From Micromonospora sp. NBC_00389 (GTDB lineage: Bacteria > Actinomycetota > Actinomycetes > Mycobacteriales > Micromonosporaceae): a stretch of DNA of 64,000 bases. How positions within the stretch are numbered: the stretch's first letter is position 1; each line of letters begins with the position of its first letter. The position numbers and the translations under genes were made by a program. Location of the stretch: NCBI RefSeq assembly GCF_036059255.1, contig NZ_CP107947.1:3410001-3474000 (forward strand). Direction: 5' to 3'. This document shows, piece after piece, positions 49,873 to 57,865 of the stretch. Under the pieces are notes generated by a model. The model was not told where the DNA came from. It did no database searches and worked only from the letters and a program-made list of their open reading frames with translations.

Positions 49873-50757
49873 TTACCGCTGGAACCGGGCTAGTTTCTGC
49901 GGGTTGAGGACGATCAGCACTCGTTCGATTCCGGCGGGTGAGGCGTCGATGGTGACCAACGCGACCGCTGTTCCGGGCCGCGAGATGAGGATCGCGGCTT
50001 GGCCGTTGGATTCGACGATCTCCGTTGAGAGGTCGTGGCCGAACTTCCGGATCAGTCCCAGGATGTAACGCGCGACGTTGTCACGTCCGACGATGGGTAC
50101 CTGGGCGGCCCGTACGGTGCCGCCGCCGTCGGCATAGGAGGTGGCTGTTGTGGCGAGCAGTTCCTCGAGCCGGGTCAGCTCACCGGACCGGGCGGCGGCG
50201 AGAAAGGCACGCAGCAGGCGGCCGTGGTCGGCGCGGGCGACCGGATCGCGCCGCTGCTGGGCCAGGTGCGTACGGGCGCGTCGGCCGAGCTGCCGTGCGT
50301 ACGCCTCACTGATGTCGAGTACCTCGCCGATCCGCCGGAACGGGTAGTCGAACGCCTCGCGCAGCACGTACACCGCCCGCTCGGCCGGGGTGAGCCGTTC
50401 CAACAGGAGCAGCATGGCGAGTCCGAGTGACTCGTTCCGTTCGGCCTGGAGTGTCGGGTCGGCGGAGGTGTCGACGGGCTCGGGTAGCCACGGTCCGGGA
50501 TACAGCTCGCGTCGGGCGCGAGCCGATGTCGCGGCGTTCAGAGCGAGCCGAGAAGTCGTCGTGACCAGGAACCCGATTGGGTCCCTTACCTGGCTGCGAT
50601 CGGTCTGTTGCCACCGAAGCCAGGCTTCCTGCACGACGTCCTCGGCCTCCGCGACACTTCCGAGCATTCGGTAGGCGATGCCGAAGAGCCGCGGGCGGAC
50701 CGCGTCGAACACCTCTAGCGCGCCGGTCAGTGTCCCGTCTGTCCCTCGCCCTACCAT
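49873..50757 (-). CDS. sigJ: ECF41-type sigma factor with SnoaL-like C-terminal domain
   Basis: 294 residues from MVGRGTDGTL. Sigma-2 FGIAYRMLGSVAEAEDVVQE, the ECF41 linker signature WLPEP (PGPWLPEPVDTS), sigma-4 YPFRRIGEVLDISEAYARQL, then a SnoaL-like extension with DGGG (YADGGGTVRA) and a terminal NPQKL, matching the group's NPDKL motif. In ECF41 proteins the extension acts as an in-built anti-sigma module. Upstream on the same strand is a decayed second sigma gene and a four-helix membrane protein. Confidence 0.9.
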   Translation of the reverse strand: MVGRGTDGTLTGALEVFDAVRPRLFGIAYRMLGSVAEAEDVVQEAWLRWQQTDRSQVRDPIGFLVTTTSRLALNAATSARARRELYPGPWLPEPVDTSADPTLQAERNESLGLAMLLLLERLTPAERAVYVLREAFDYPFRRIGEVLDISEAYARQLGRRARTHLAQQRRDPVARADHGRLLRAFLAAARSGELTRLEELLATTATSYADGGGTVRAAQVPIVGRDNVARYILGLIRKFGHDLSTEIVESNGQAAILISRPGTAVALVTIDASPAGIERVLIVLNPQKLARFQR

Positions 50758-50870
50758 GACCGCCCGCCTCGTCGCTTCTATCCCTGAATCTGCAGGTGAT
50801 TTCGAACTACCGCCGATATCGCCACTGTCCGTTGGGCACCAGCGCATACAGATACCCCTACGCGGCCGGA

Positions 50871-51239
50871 CTACAGCATTGGTGCATGGCGCCAGGCACC
50901 CCACCTCTGACGTGGAGGGCCCGCAACATGGAGGCGACCTGCTCGATCGGCGGTCTGGCCACCGGAGCGGGGCGGCGACGAGTCGAGCAGACCGATACAG
51001 ATCTGCACGAGCGTGCCGACGAGCCAAAGGAAGGGCCTGTCGATGCCGTCCTGTTCGTCGTCCGGCATCGTGTACCAGCCGGCGTACGTCTCCTGCACCG
51101 CGTGTTCGGCCACGTGGACCGAACCGAGCAGGTGATATGCGAGGTTCTTGAGGAGGCGTCGTTCGGCGACGACGACGCAGAACGTGCTGGGTAGCGCGTT
51201 TGACCGAGGTGGCCGGCGGGGTTCCATCGTTTCTCCCAC
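50871..51239 (-). pseudogene. Remnant of a second ECF sigma factor
   Basis: The sequence FCVVVAERRLLKNLAYHLLG followed by SVHVAEHAVQETYAGWYTMP is a degraded sigma region 2 (compare AYRLLGS.ADAEDAVQETY). It ends after VQICIGLLDSS, where region 4 should follow but is absent; the tail is unrelated. Directly upstream of the intact ECF41 gene, suggesting a decayed duplicate. Confidence 0.72.
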
Positions 51240-51256
51240 TGGTTGGTCCGGAAGGT

Positions 51257-51691
51257 TCAGTGGGCGGCCCGAGCCGACTCGAAGCCGCGCCGAGCCACTC
51301 GACGGTCGCGCAGCACCGTCAGCAGGATGATCACCAGGCCGATGAGCGCCACGGCCGCGTTTGCGGTGGTGAGGAGGATCGCCTCACCTACCGTCGCCTG
51401 CTCCATGTTCGTGATGTGGAAGAAGAAATGCGGCACCGCGAAGACCGAATAGGCACCTGCGGCAGGGATGACGAAGTGGGCCTTGGGTTTGACCGCCGCG
51501 ATGCCCAGCAGCAGGGCGATCGCCAATGATGCCGTACCGAAGTCCCGCGCGTAGTGCTCGCTGAACGGCGGCGTGAGGTCCACCGTCGGGAAGTTCGTGT
51601 AGAAGCTGGCCGGCCAGAACGCGTTCCAGGCCCCGACCACGAGGTTGTCGACAAACAAGATCGCCAGCGCGATGCGGATGATGATGGTCAC
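51257..51691 (-). CDS. Four-helix membrane protein, unknown function
   Basis: 144 residues with four hydrophobic segments: IRIALAILFVDNLVVGAWNA, ASLAIALLLGIAAVKP, IPAAGAYSVFAVPHFFFHIT and TTANAAVALIGLVIILLTVL. The first loop FYTNFPTVDLTPPFSEHYAR is well ordered and polar. Resembles DoxX-like or related small membrane proteins but no clear signature. It precedes the sigma remnant and may once have been in the ECF operon. Confidence 0.75.
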   Translation of the reverse strand: MTIIIRIALAILFVDNLVVGAWNAFWPASFYTNFPTVDLTPPFSEHYARDFGTASLAIALLLGIAAVKPKAHFVIPAAGAYSVFAVPHFFFHITNMEQATVGEAILLTTANAAVALIGLVIILLTVLRDRRVARRGFESARAAH

Positions 51692-51876
51692 GAGTTGCTG
51701 CTCCTTGCGCTGTCTCGGATGCCCGCCGCCGGTGGGCGAGTGTCACCAGGTACGGACCGAGCAGGTCTCCGATTCGTGACAGATGGCCCGGCGGCGAGCT
51801 CTGCTGTCACGGATCGGGGGGCCGCTCGGTCCAGTTCGCAGATGCCGCGGTCGTTCGCGGCGGAGGGGAGCACGCC

Positions 51877-52488
51877 ATGAAGAGAAGCGTCGCGGCAGGC
51901 GTGACCGGCGAGTCGGACACCGGTCGGGCGCCTCGCATTCGTCGTACCGTCGGATTGATCGTCGCGGTCGCGCTTGCTGCCGGTCTCCCGCTGGCGGTCA
52001 CGCCCGCCCCCGCGGTCGCCCATGGCGCGACGCATTCGATCACGCCGGCCGCCGGTGCCGCGCTCGCGACTGCTCCGGAACGGGTCGAGGTGGTGTTCGC
52101 CGCCGAGATCATGTCTGACAGCACCGTCACGATCATGGACCACACGGGTACGGATTGGGCCGGCGGTCGGCCGGCTGTCCAAGGAGCGACGCTGATCGAC
52201 CAGGTGAAAGCAGGTATGCCCGACGGCGGGTACGAGATCAGCTGGCGAGCAACCTTCACCGACGGACACCCGGTAGCCGGCACGGCGGAGTTCACCGTGG
52301 GAGCGGACGCTGCGGCGGCCGCCACAGCGAATCCGTTCCGGGCCCGGGTCACCCACGGCGGGGTGGTCGCGTTCTACACCGCCGCAGGCATGGCCGTACT
52401 TGCTCTCCTTCTCGCGATCATGACGCTCTCACGCGGTGTCTACGCCGCCAACAAGCGTGCGGCCACACGTGCCGGCTCCACCCTTTAG
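51877..52488 (+). CDS. CopC-domain copper-binding membrane protein
   Basis: 203 residues. A long N-terminus with signal helix (LIVAVALAAGLPLAVTPAPA) ends at AVAHGATHS, where the His after cleavage is the expected first copper ligand. The CopC beta-sandwich follows: AAGAALATAPERVEVVFAAE, and WRATFTDGHPVAGTAEFTVG with the second His. A C-terminal anchor (VVAFYTAAGMAVLALLLAIM) holds it outside the membrane. CopC proteins bind Cu(II). No CopD domain or gene is present here. Confidence 0.88.
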   Translation: MKRSVAAGVTGESDTGRAPRIRRTVGLIVAVALAAGLPLAVTPAPAVAHGATHSITPAAGAALATAPERVEVVFAAEIMSDSTVTIMDHTGTDWAGGRPAVQGATLIDQVKAGMPDGGYEISWRATFTDGHPVAGTAEFTVGADAAAAATANPFRARVTHGGVVAFYTAAGMAVLALLLAIMTLSRGVYAANKRAATRAGSTL

Positions 52489-52555
52489 ACCGACCTGCTC
52501 GGTTTCCGCCTCTGTGCGGCCTGCTCGTCTGAAGGCGTCGACCCGCCGCCGGTGG

Positions 52556-53755
52556 TCATGTGCTGCTGGAGCGGTGGGGACCTGGTGGGGAGATCGGTGC
52601 GGGGTGCCGTCGTACGCGAATGTTGTCGGCGATGACGATGCCGGTGAGGACTGCGCCGCTAGCGAAGGCATTGATGAGCGGCGGCAGGAGCAGCATCGGC
52701 GGAAGGAGACAGGCGAGCGCGACCAGCCCGATGACGCGGCTTCTGGAGACGTGGCCGAACACCAGGTACTCCAGGAGGATCCGACCGGCAAGGAACAGCG
52801 CGGTACCGCCGAGGATGGTGACGGTCGGGGTCGCGCGTGGATGGCCTAGTGGATCGTCGATGACCAGTTGGGCGCCGACCGAGGCGACGACGAGGCCGGC
52901 GATCATGACCAGGTGTGCGTAGGACACCAGGGTGCCGAGACGGTCGGGATTGGCTGATGCCCCGATGGCTGGCCCGACGTCTTCTCCGGCACGGAAGATG
53001 TAGATCCGCCAGATCAATGCAGTGACGGCGAATGTCAGCACGAACGCCACGGTCCGATCGGTAGCAAAACCGCGACTGGTGAGGGTCGATCCGATGGCCA
53101 GAATGACTTCGCCGAGGCCGATGACGAACAGTGCCCGGTTGCGCTCGGCCAGGAACTCGCCGCCGGCCGGCACCTGTGCACCGCCCAGGCGCATGAGTCT
53201 TGGCAGGGGGTAGCTGAACCACCGTGCGACGTAGATGAGGACAACCGCGAGCGTCCACAGCGCCGTGCGTACTCCGCTTGAGGCGACCGCCCCGACAAGC
53301 CAGGGCACCCCGGTGGCGGCATGCCAGATCGCCGCCCGTCCCGCAACACGTTGTAGCTCCTGGCCCCGCAACAGGACCACGAGGAAAAGACTGCGACCGA
53401 TCTGGATGGCAAGGTAGGCGACCGCGAAGATCAAGCCGGTCCTGCCGAACGCCTCGGGGGCCGCCGCCGAGAGCACCAGGGCACCCACCATGGTGGCGAT
53501 GACCAGCAGTTGCACCGGCGGCCGTCGCGGGTTCAACTGCCCGGTCACCCTCGCGGTGAGGGACCACACCCATCCGATGGCCAGCAACAGCACCAGTGCC
53601 TGGAACGCGCCGGACCAGGTCAGGTTGTTGAGCAACTGCTGGGCGAGCGCGCGGAGCGCGAAGACGAACACGACATCGAAGAACAGCTCCAGGAACGACG
53701 CACGCGCGACGTCCTCGAGCCTGCGAACCAGACCGCTTGTTCCACTTCCTGTCAC
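52556..53755 (-). CDS. Low-temperature-requirement A (LtrA)-like membrane protein
   Basis: 399 residues with roughly ten to twelve membrane helices. The family opening is clear: FLELFFDVVFVFALRALAQQ. Later blocks include RNRALFVIGLGEVILAIGST and RIYIFRAGEDVG. LtrA proteins are widespread and poorly characterised; the Listeria founder was linked to growth in the cold. Confidence 0.9.
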   Translation of the reverse strand: MTGSGTSGLVRRLEDVARASFLELFFDVVFVFALRALAQQLLNNLTWSGAFQALVLLLAIGWVWSLTARVTGQLNPRRPPVQLLVIATMVGALVLSAAAPEAFGRTGLIFAVAYLAIQIGRSLFLVVLLRGQELQRVAGRAAIWHAATGVPWLVGAVASSGVRTALWTLAVVLIYVARWFSYPLPRLMRLGGAQVPAGGEFLAERNRALFVIGLGEVILAIGSTLTSRGFATDRTVAFVLTFAVTALIWRIYIFRAGEDVGPAIGASANPDRLGTLVSYAHLVMIAGLVVASVGAQLVIDDPLGHPRATPTVTILGGTALFLAGRILLEYLVFGHVSRSRVIGLVALACLLPPMLLLPPLINAFASGAVLTGIVIADNIRVRRHPAPISPPGPHRSSST

Positions 53756-53886
53756 CGGCTCGCCCGTTCCTACCGATCTTCGGTTGGTATCAGCGTATCC
53801 GTCCTCTTCGTCTGGGTGGCCTGGTCTCCGACCTCTCCCTCGAGATCGTCCAGCCGGCCTCTTCGAGCACCGTTGAAATGGTCAGG

Positions 53887-54425
53887 TGGTTGCTCTCAGG
53901 ATGGCTGGCGCTTCGGCCTGCCGGACATCGACGGCTTGGAGGTCTGGCGACGCATCCGCAGCTGTAGCGACCTGCCCGTCGTCGTTCTGTCGGCCGACAG
54001 CTCCGAAGACCGCAAGGTGGACGCGCTCGACGGTGGTGCCGACGACTACATGACCAAACAGTTCGGTATGCGGGAACTTGATGCGCGCGTACGCGTCGCA
54101 CCTGGCGGGACCGCGGACGATCAGACGACAGAACTGCGCGCCGGCCCCCTTCGTCTCGACCTCGTGCACTACGAGGCCACCTTCGACGGTCGTCCTCTTG
54201 ACCGCACCCCGAAAGAACTTCCTCGCGTACTTCGCCCGCCACGTCGGAAAAATCTGCACCCGGCGGATGATCCTGGAAAACGTCTGGGGAGCGTCGTACT
54301 CGAAGGAGTTGCAGTACCTCAAGGTCTACGCGTATCGGATCAGGCGGAAGCTTCACGACGAGGACGGCCACTTCCTGGAGAACGACCCCTCCGTCGGCTA
54401 CCGGCTGGTGGTCGCGGACAACTAG
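53887..54425 (+). pseudogene. KdpE-like response regulator remnant, truncated and frameshifted
   Basis: One frame reads GLPDIDGLEVWRRIRSCSDL, PVVVLSADSSEDRKVDALDG and GADDYMTKQFGMRELDARVR; the normally conserved K-P is K-Q. The frame breaks near 54215 (TPKEL), and the C-terminal winged helix continues in another frame as FLAYFARHVGKICTRRMILE, NVWGASYSKELQYLKVYAYR, to the natural stop at 54425. The N-terminal part with the phosphoacceptor Asp is gone. No KdpD partner is present. Confidence 0.8.
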
Positions 54426-54438
54426 CGGACGCTTCGTC

Positions 54439-55221
54439 TCATGGCTGTGGCGGTCGAGACGGCTGCCTATCAGTGGTCTGGACCTGGTTGGCCGGTGCCG
54501 CCGAGGTTGTTTCGAGTTTGGTGTGGAGGACTTCGCGGGCCTGTTCGGCGGCACGGGTGATGCTCTCGCTGATGAAGTCGAGGAAGCGGGCGATGTTCTC
54601 CAGGCGGGTGGCGGCGGGGGTGTTGGGGCCGAGGATGGCGACGCCTTGGCGTGCGGTTTCGACGAGCTGGTCGTTGGATCGGGCGCTGGCGATCGTCGCC
54701 TGGTAGAAGAGCTCGTCGTCGACGACGTAGCGGTCGCGGCGGCGTTCGTCGCGTTCTCGACGGACGAGGCTCTGGCTCTCCAGGAAGGTGATCGCTTTGG
54801 AGATGGACGCCGGGCTGACCTGGAGGCGCTGGGCGAGTTGGGACGCGGTGAGGCTGCCCGCGTCGGTGGTGAACAGGCAGGTCAGCACCCGGGCTGTCAT
54901 CTTGGTCAGGCCGGAAGCCATGAGGACGGTGGTGAACGTCTCCTCGTACTCGGCCACGGCCTCGGCGTCGCGTCCGTGCGGCTGGGGGACTGACTCCGCC
55001 CCCCGGGAGGAGGCGGGCCTGCGCCGGTGGGCGCGGCGTTCGGTGGCGCGGTGGGCCAGGTCGGCGCGGTAGGCGGTGGGGCCGCCGTTGCGCATCACCT
55101 CACGCGTGATCGTCGAGGTGGGACGGTCGAGGCGTCGGGCGATCTCTGCGTAGGGGAGGCTGTCGGCCACCCCCAGCGCGATCTGCTGGCGTTCCTGCTG
55201 GGTGAGCCTGCCTCCCGGCAT
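54439..55221 (-). CDS. IS30-like HTH fused to GbsR/MarR-type regulator
   Basis: 260 residues. Residues 5-50 (LTQQERQQIALGVADSLPYA, EIARRLDRPTSTITREVMRN) are the HTH of IS30-type transposases. After a basic linker comes a GbsR/MarR winged helix: GLTKMTARVLTCLFTTDAGS, LTASQLAQRLQVSPASISKA, ITFLESQSLVRRERDERRRD. So it is a transposase-derived DNA-binding head on a MarR-type body, with two possible DNA-reading heads. Divergent from the DUF4097 gene, with TTGCAA-type repeats between them. Confidence 0.85.
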   Translation of the reverse strand: MPGGRLTQQERQQIALGVADSLPYAEIARRLDRPTSTITREVMRNGGPTAYRADLAHRATERRAHRRRPASSRGAESVPQPHGRDAEAVAEYEETFTTVLMASGLTKMTARVLTCLFTTDAGSLTASQLAQRLQVSPASISKAITFLESQSLVRRERDERRRDRYVVDDELFYQATIASARSNDQLVETARQGVAILGPNTPAATRLENIARFLDFISESITRAAEQAREVLHTKLETTSAAPANQVQTTDRQPSRPPQP

Positions 55222-55284
55222 CGCGATCTCCTTGGTGGTCCTTCATAGCGGTCCCTGATCCCCCCACTATAGCGTTCACTTCTC

Positions 55285-55394
55285 ATTCATTGCAATGATC
55301 AGCCGCTCATCGTTGCATTGAATCCAGAGCCGTTGCAACACTTTCTAGGCTTCTACCTGCACATATGCCCATCCCGTGCAACAAAAGTGTTGCC
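55285..55394. promoter_or_regulatory. TTGCAA-type inverted repeats in the regulator/DUF4097 promoter
   Basis: First site 55285-55323: arms ATTCATTGCAATGATCA and TCATCGTTGCATTGAAT. Second pair: GTTGCAACACTTTCT (55332) with ACAAAAGTGTTGCC (55381). All share TTGCA(A/T) and are AT-rich against the background. Candidate operators of the adjacent two-headed regulator. Confidence 0.65.
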
Positions 55395-55457
55395 GGGCTG
55401 TGGAAAGCAACGTAGCGTTTCCGGTGTCAGAAACACGAACGAGCACAGGAGAGCACG

Positions 55458-56123
55458 ATGCAGAAGTTCGCCACCCCCACCCCGATCTCCGCCGTCCTGG
55501 ACATCCCCGCCGGGCGCATCCAGTTCATCGCCGCAGACCGCGCTGACACCACCGTCGAGGTCCGGCCCGCCGACCCCTCCAAGAGCCGCGACACCAAGGC
55601 CGCTGAGCAGACCACCGTCGCCTACGCCGACGGCGTCCTGCGGATCACGGCCTCGACCCCCAACAGCCAGCTCTTCGGCCCCTCTGGATCCCTGGAGGTC
55701 ACCGTCCAGCTGCCCGCCGGCTCCCGCATCGAGGCCAAGACCGCCAGCGCCGAGCTCCGCGGCGTCGGACGGCTCGGCGACGTCGCCTTCGAAGGCGCGT
55801 ACCGCCAGATCAAGATCGACGAGGCCGCGAGCGTCCGCCTCACTGCGATCGACGGCGACGTCGAGATCGGCCGGCTCAACGGTCCTGCGGAGATCAGCAC
55901 CGCAAGGGGCGACATCCGGATCGCCGAGGCCGTGCGCGGCACGGTCGTGCTCAGCACCCAGTCCGGCAACATTTCGGTCGCCGCCGCCGCCGGCGTCTCG
56001 GCCGCCCTGGACGCCGGCACCGGCTACGGCCGCGTCAGCAACGCCCTCAAGAACGATGGCACCGCCGAACTCGACATCCGCGCCACCACCTCCCACGGCG
56101 ACATCACCGCCCGCAGCCTCTGA
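55458..56123 (+). CDS. DUF4097-family beta-strand repeat protein
   Basis: 221 residues, AGGAGAGCACG before the ATG. A right-handed beta-solenoid of repeated strands: AVLDIPAGRIQFIAADR, LEVTVQLPAGSRIEAKTASA, VRLTAIDGDVEIGRLNGPAE, DIRIAEAVRGTVVLSTQSGN, GDITARSL. No signal peptide, so cytoplasmic. Members are often beside regulators of this two-headed type; role unknown. Confidence 0.88.
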   Translation: MQKFATPTPISAVLDIPAGRIQFIAADRADTTVEVRPADPSKSRDTKAAEQTTVAYADGVLRITASTPNSQLFGPSGSLEVTVQLPAGSRIEAKTASAELRGVGRLGDVAFEGAYRQIKIDEAASVRLTAIDGDVEIGRLNGPAEISTARGDIRIAEAVRGTVVLSTQSGNISVAAAAGVSAALDAGTGYGRVSNALKNDGTAELDIRATTSHGDITARSL

Positions 56124-56146
56124 GAAGCAGAAGGGCTATACGGCCG

Positions 56147-56183
56147 GCCCACCGCGATCGAGATCCTGTCGGTCGCGGTGGGC
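56147..56183. terminator. Hairpin terminator after DUF4097 gene
   Basis: Arms GCCCACCGCGATCG and CGGTCGCGGTGGGC, one mismatch, 9-base loop, 23 bp after the stop. Confidence 0.7.
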
Positions 56184-56266
56184 CCGCCGTCTGTCCAGAA
56201 GGGCTTGCGATCCACGCGTTCGTCGCGACGCACCGGACTCTCCGGCAAGGCGGGTCATTCAGGGCG

Positions 56267-56959
56267 TTACCCCATGATCGAGTTGATGATGTGTTCCGCT
56301 GCTTCCAGGAGGATCAGGAGCCCTGCTATCCAGAGGATCCAGCTCAGTGCCGTGTTGGATCCCGTGGAGAGCTTTCTCTGCCACCGCTCGAACCGTTCAC
56401 GCATCCGCTCGCCCAGGGCGGCCCATGTGACGAAGAGCAGGATGCCGGGGCTCACCATGATGGTCACGTATGCGACGAGGAGCAGCAACCATTGGCCGGC
56501 GGCCAGGTTGGCCGAGGTCATGATGCCGATGGCGCCGAAGTACGGCACGGCGGTGGTGAACTCGAACAGCCAGGTTCCCAGCCCCAGCAGCAGCATCGCG
56601 GGGATGGTGAAGGACCGGGCCCGGACGGGTGCACGTTCCGGCTTGCTCTTCGGGATGAAGTAGCTACCCACAATGAGCGCCGCGCCGAGGGCGGCCTGGC
56701 CCCAGGCCCACACGGTGTCGTCGACAAGTGGCACGACAGCACCCAGGCCGAGCATGAGCAGGACACCCAAGGCGAAGTACGAGATCGCGACCGATCCGAG
56801 GTACACGCCGAGCAGCGTGCCCACGCGGTGCGGACGGGCCAGCAGCAAATAGAGAGTCACCCCGATGACGGTGGGACTTAGCGTATCGAGCAAGGCCAGT
56901 CCGAGCACCGCTCCGATCGTCTCGATCGACAAACCTGTCTCCTTGAGAAGCCAGCCCAT
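56267..56959 (-). CDS. GAP/Sap-family membrane protein (LysE-like fold)
   Basis: 230 residues, six membrane helices: TIGAVLGLALLDTLSPTVIG, GTLLGVYLGSVAISYFALGV, AALGAALIVGSYF and onward. Matches the 'sulfolipid-1-addressing/GAP' family known from mycobacteria, thought to move lipids or small solutes. Divergent from a TetR gene with palindromes in the 48-bp gap. Confidence 0.88.
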   Translation of the reverse strand: MGWLLKETGLSIETIGAVLGLALLDTLSPTVIGVTLYLLLARPHRVGTLLGVYLGSVAISYFALGVLLMLGLGAVVPLVDDTVWAWGQAALGAALIVGSYFIPKSKPERAPVRARSFTIPAMLLLGLGTWLFEFTTAVPYFGAIGIMTSANLAAGQWLLLLVAYVTIMVSPGILLFVTWAALGERMRERFERWQRKLSTGSNTALSWILWIAGLLILLEAAEHIINSIMG

Positions 56960-56965
56960 CTTGGC

Positions 56966-57003
56966 GACACGCCCGTGTCAGCTAAAATAACACGGCCGTG
57001 TTA
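56966..57003. promoter_or_regulatory. Two TetR operator palindromes
   Basis: GACACG-CC-CGTGTC (56966-56979) and TAACACGGCCGTGTTA (56988-57003, perfect 16 bp). Both share ACACG/CGTGT and fill the gap between the GAP-family gene and the TetR gene. Confidence 0.8.
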
Positions 57004-57007
57004 GCAT

Positions 57008-57643
57008 GTGGAAGTGCCGCGACTGGTTGATCACGATCAGCGGCGGGCCGAGCTCGGCGAGGCCGCCATCCGGGTGATCCTTCGCGATGGCCTTGCCGGG
57101 GTGACCGTCCGCGGCGTCGCCGTCGAAACCGGCTGGTCCACCGGGTCGCTGCGGCACTACTTCGGTAACCAGCGCGAATTGCAGGCCTACGTCGTGCAGG
57201 CCACCACCGACGCCCTTCGCCGGCGGATCGTCCCACGCGTGCAGCGACCCCGCACTCACGGCTCGGTGATCGAACGGATCGCCACGATCGTGGAGGAGAT
57301 GCTGCCGCTCGATGCCGAGCGGCGCGAGGAGTACGCGCTGTGGTCGGCGGTGGTGGAATGGGAACGCCAGCATCCTCCGGACGGAGGCTCGGTGACGTGG
57401 ACCGACCAGCGGGCGCTGTATCGCCAGTGCATCGCCGCCTTACGCGGGCACGAGACAACCAGCGAACCCAGCCAGGCCGCCATCCCGCACCCCGATGCTG
57501 AGGTCGAGCTCTGGGCGGCGCTCCTGCACACGTTCGTCGACGGACTCGCCTCTCAGATCATCAACACACCCCGCGAGGTGTCCGCCGTCGCCGCCGCACG
57601 ACTGCTGCGTTCGCTGCTGCAAGCCGTACCTTCTGGTTGTTGA
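57008..57643 (+). CDS. TetR-family regulator
   Basis: 211 residues from GTG 57008. HTH LGEAAIRVILRDGLAGVTVR, GVAVETGWSTGSLRHYFGNQ, with a BetI-like C-terminal domain (FVDGLASQIIN). Starts 4 bp after a perfect palindrome, so nearly leaderless. Likely represses the divergent GAP-family gene. Confidence 0.92.
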   Translation: MEVPRLVDHDQRRAELGEAAIRVILRDGLAGVTVRGVAVETGWSTGSLRHYFGNQRELQAYVVQATTDALRRRIVPRVQRPRTHGSVIERIATIVEEMLPLDAERREEYALWSAVVEWERQHPPDGGSVTWTDQRALYRQCIAALRGHETTSEPSQAAIPHPDAEVELWAALLHTFVDGLASQIINTPREVSAVAAARLLRSLLQAVPSGC

Positions 57644-57737
57644 GACGGCGCCTGGGGTCAGCCCATGGTGGCGGTCGGGAAACGACGTCGGTCGGGGCTG
57701 GCCCCTTGTGGTGGTCGCAGGCTGAGGCCGCCGGGGC

Positions 57738-57860
57738 GAGCACGACATCCGCCGCCCCCTGACCGCGGCTGGCACCAATCTTCTCGGCCTGGTCAAGCAC
57801 CTGTCGGTCTGGGAGGCCAGGTACTTCGGCGAGGTCTTCGGGCGGCCGTTCCCCGAACCC
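57738..57860 (+). pseudogene. DinB-family gene fragment
   Basis: Reads EHDIRRPLTAAGTNLLGLVK then HLSVWEARYFGEVFGRPFPE, nearly the same as residues 33-75 of the DinB protein at 40600. No start, and it is cut at 57860, right before the glycosyltransferase stop. A 41-codon relic of a duplicated or deleted gene. Confidence 0.75.
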
Positions 57861-57865
57861 CGCCC

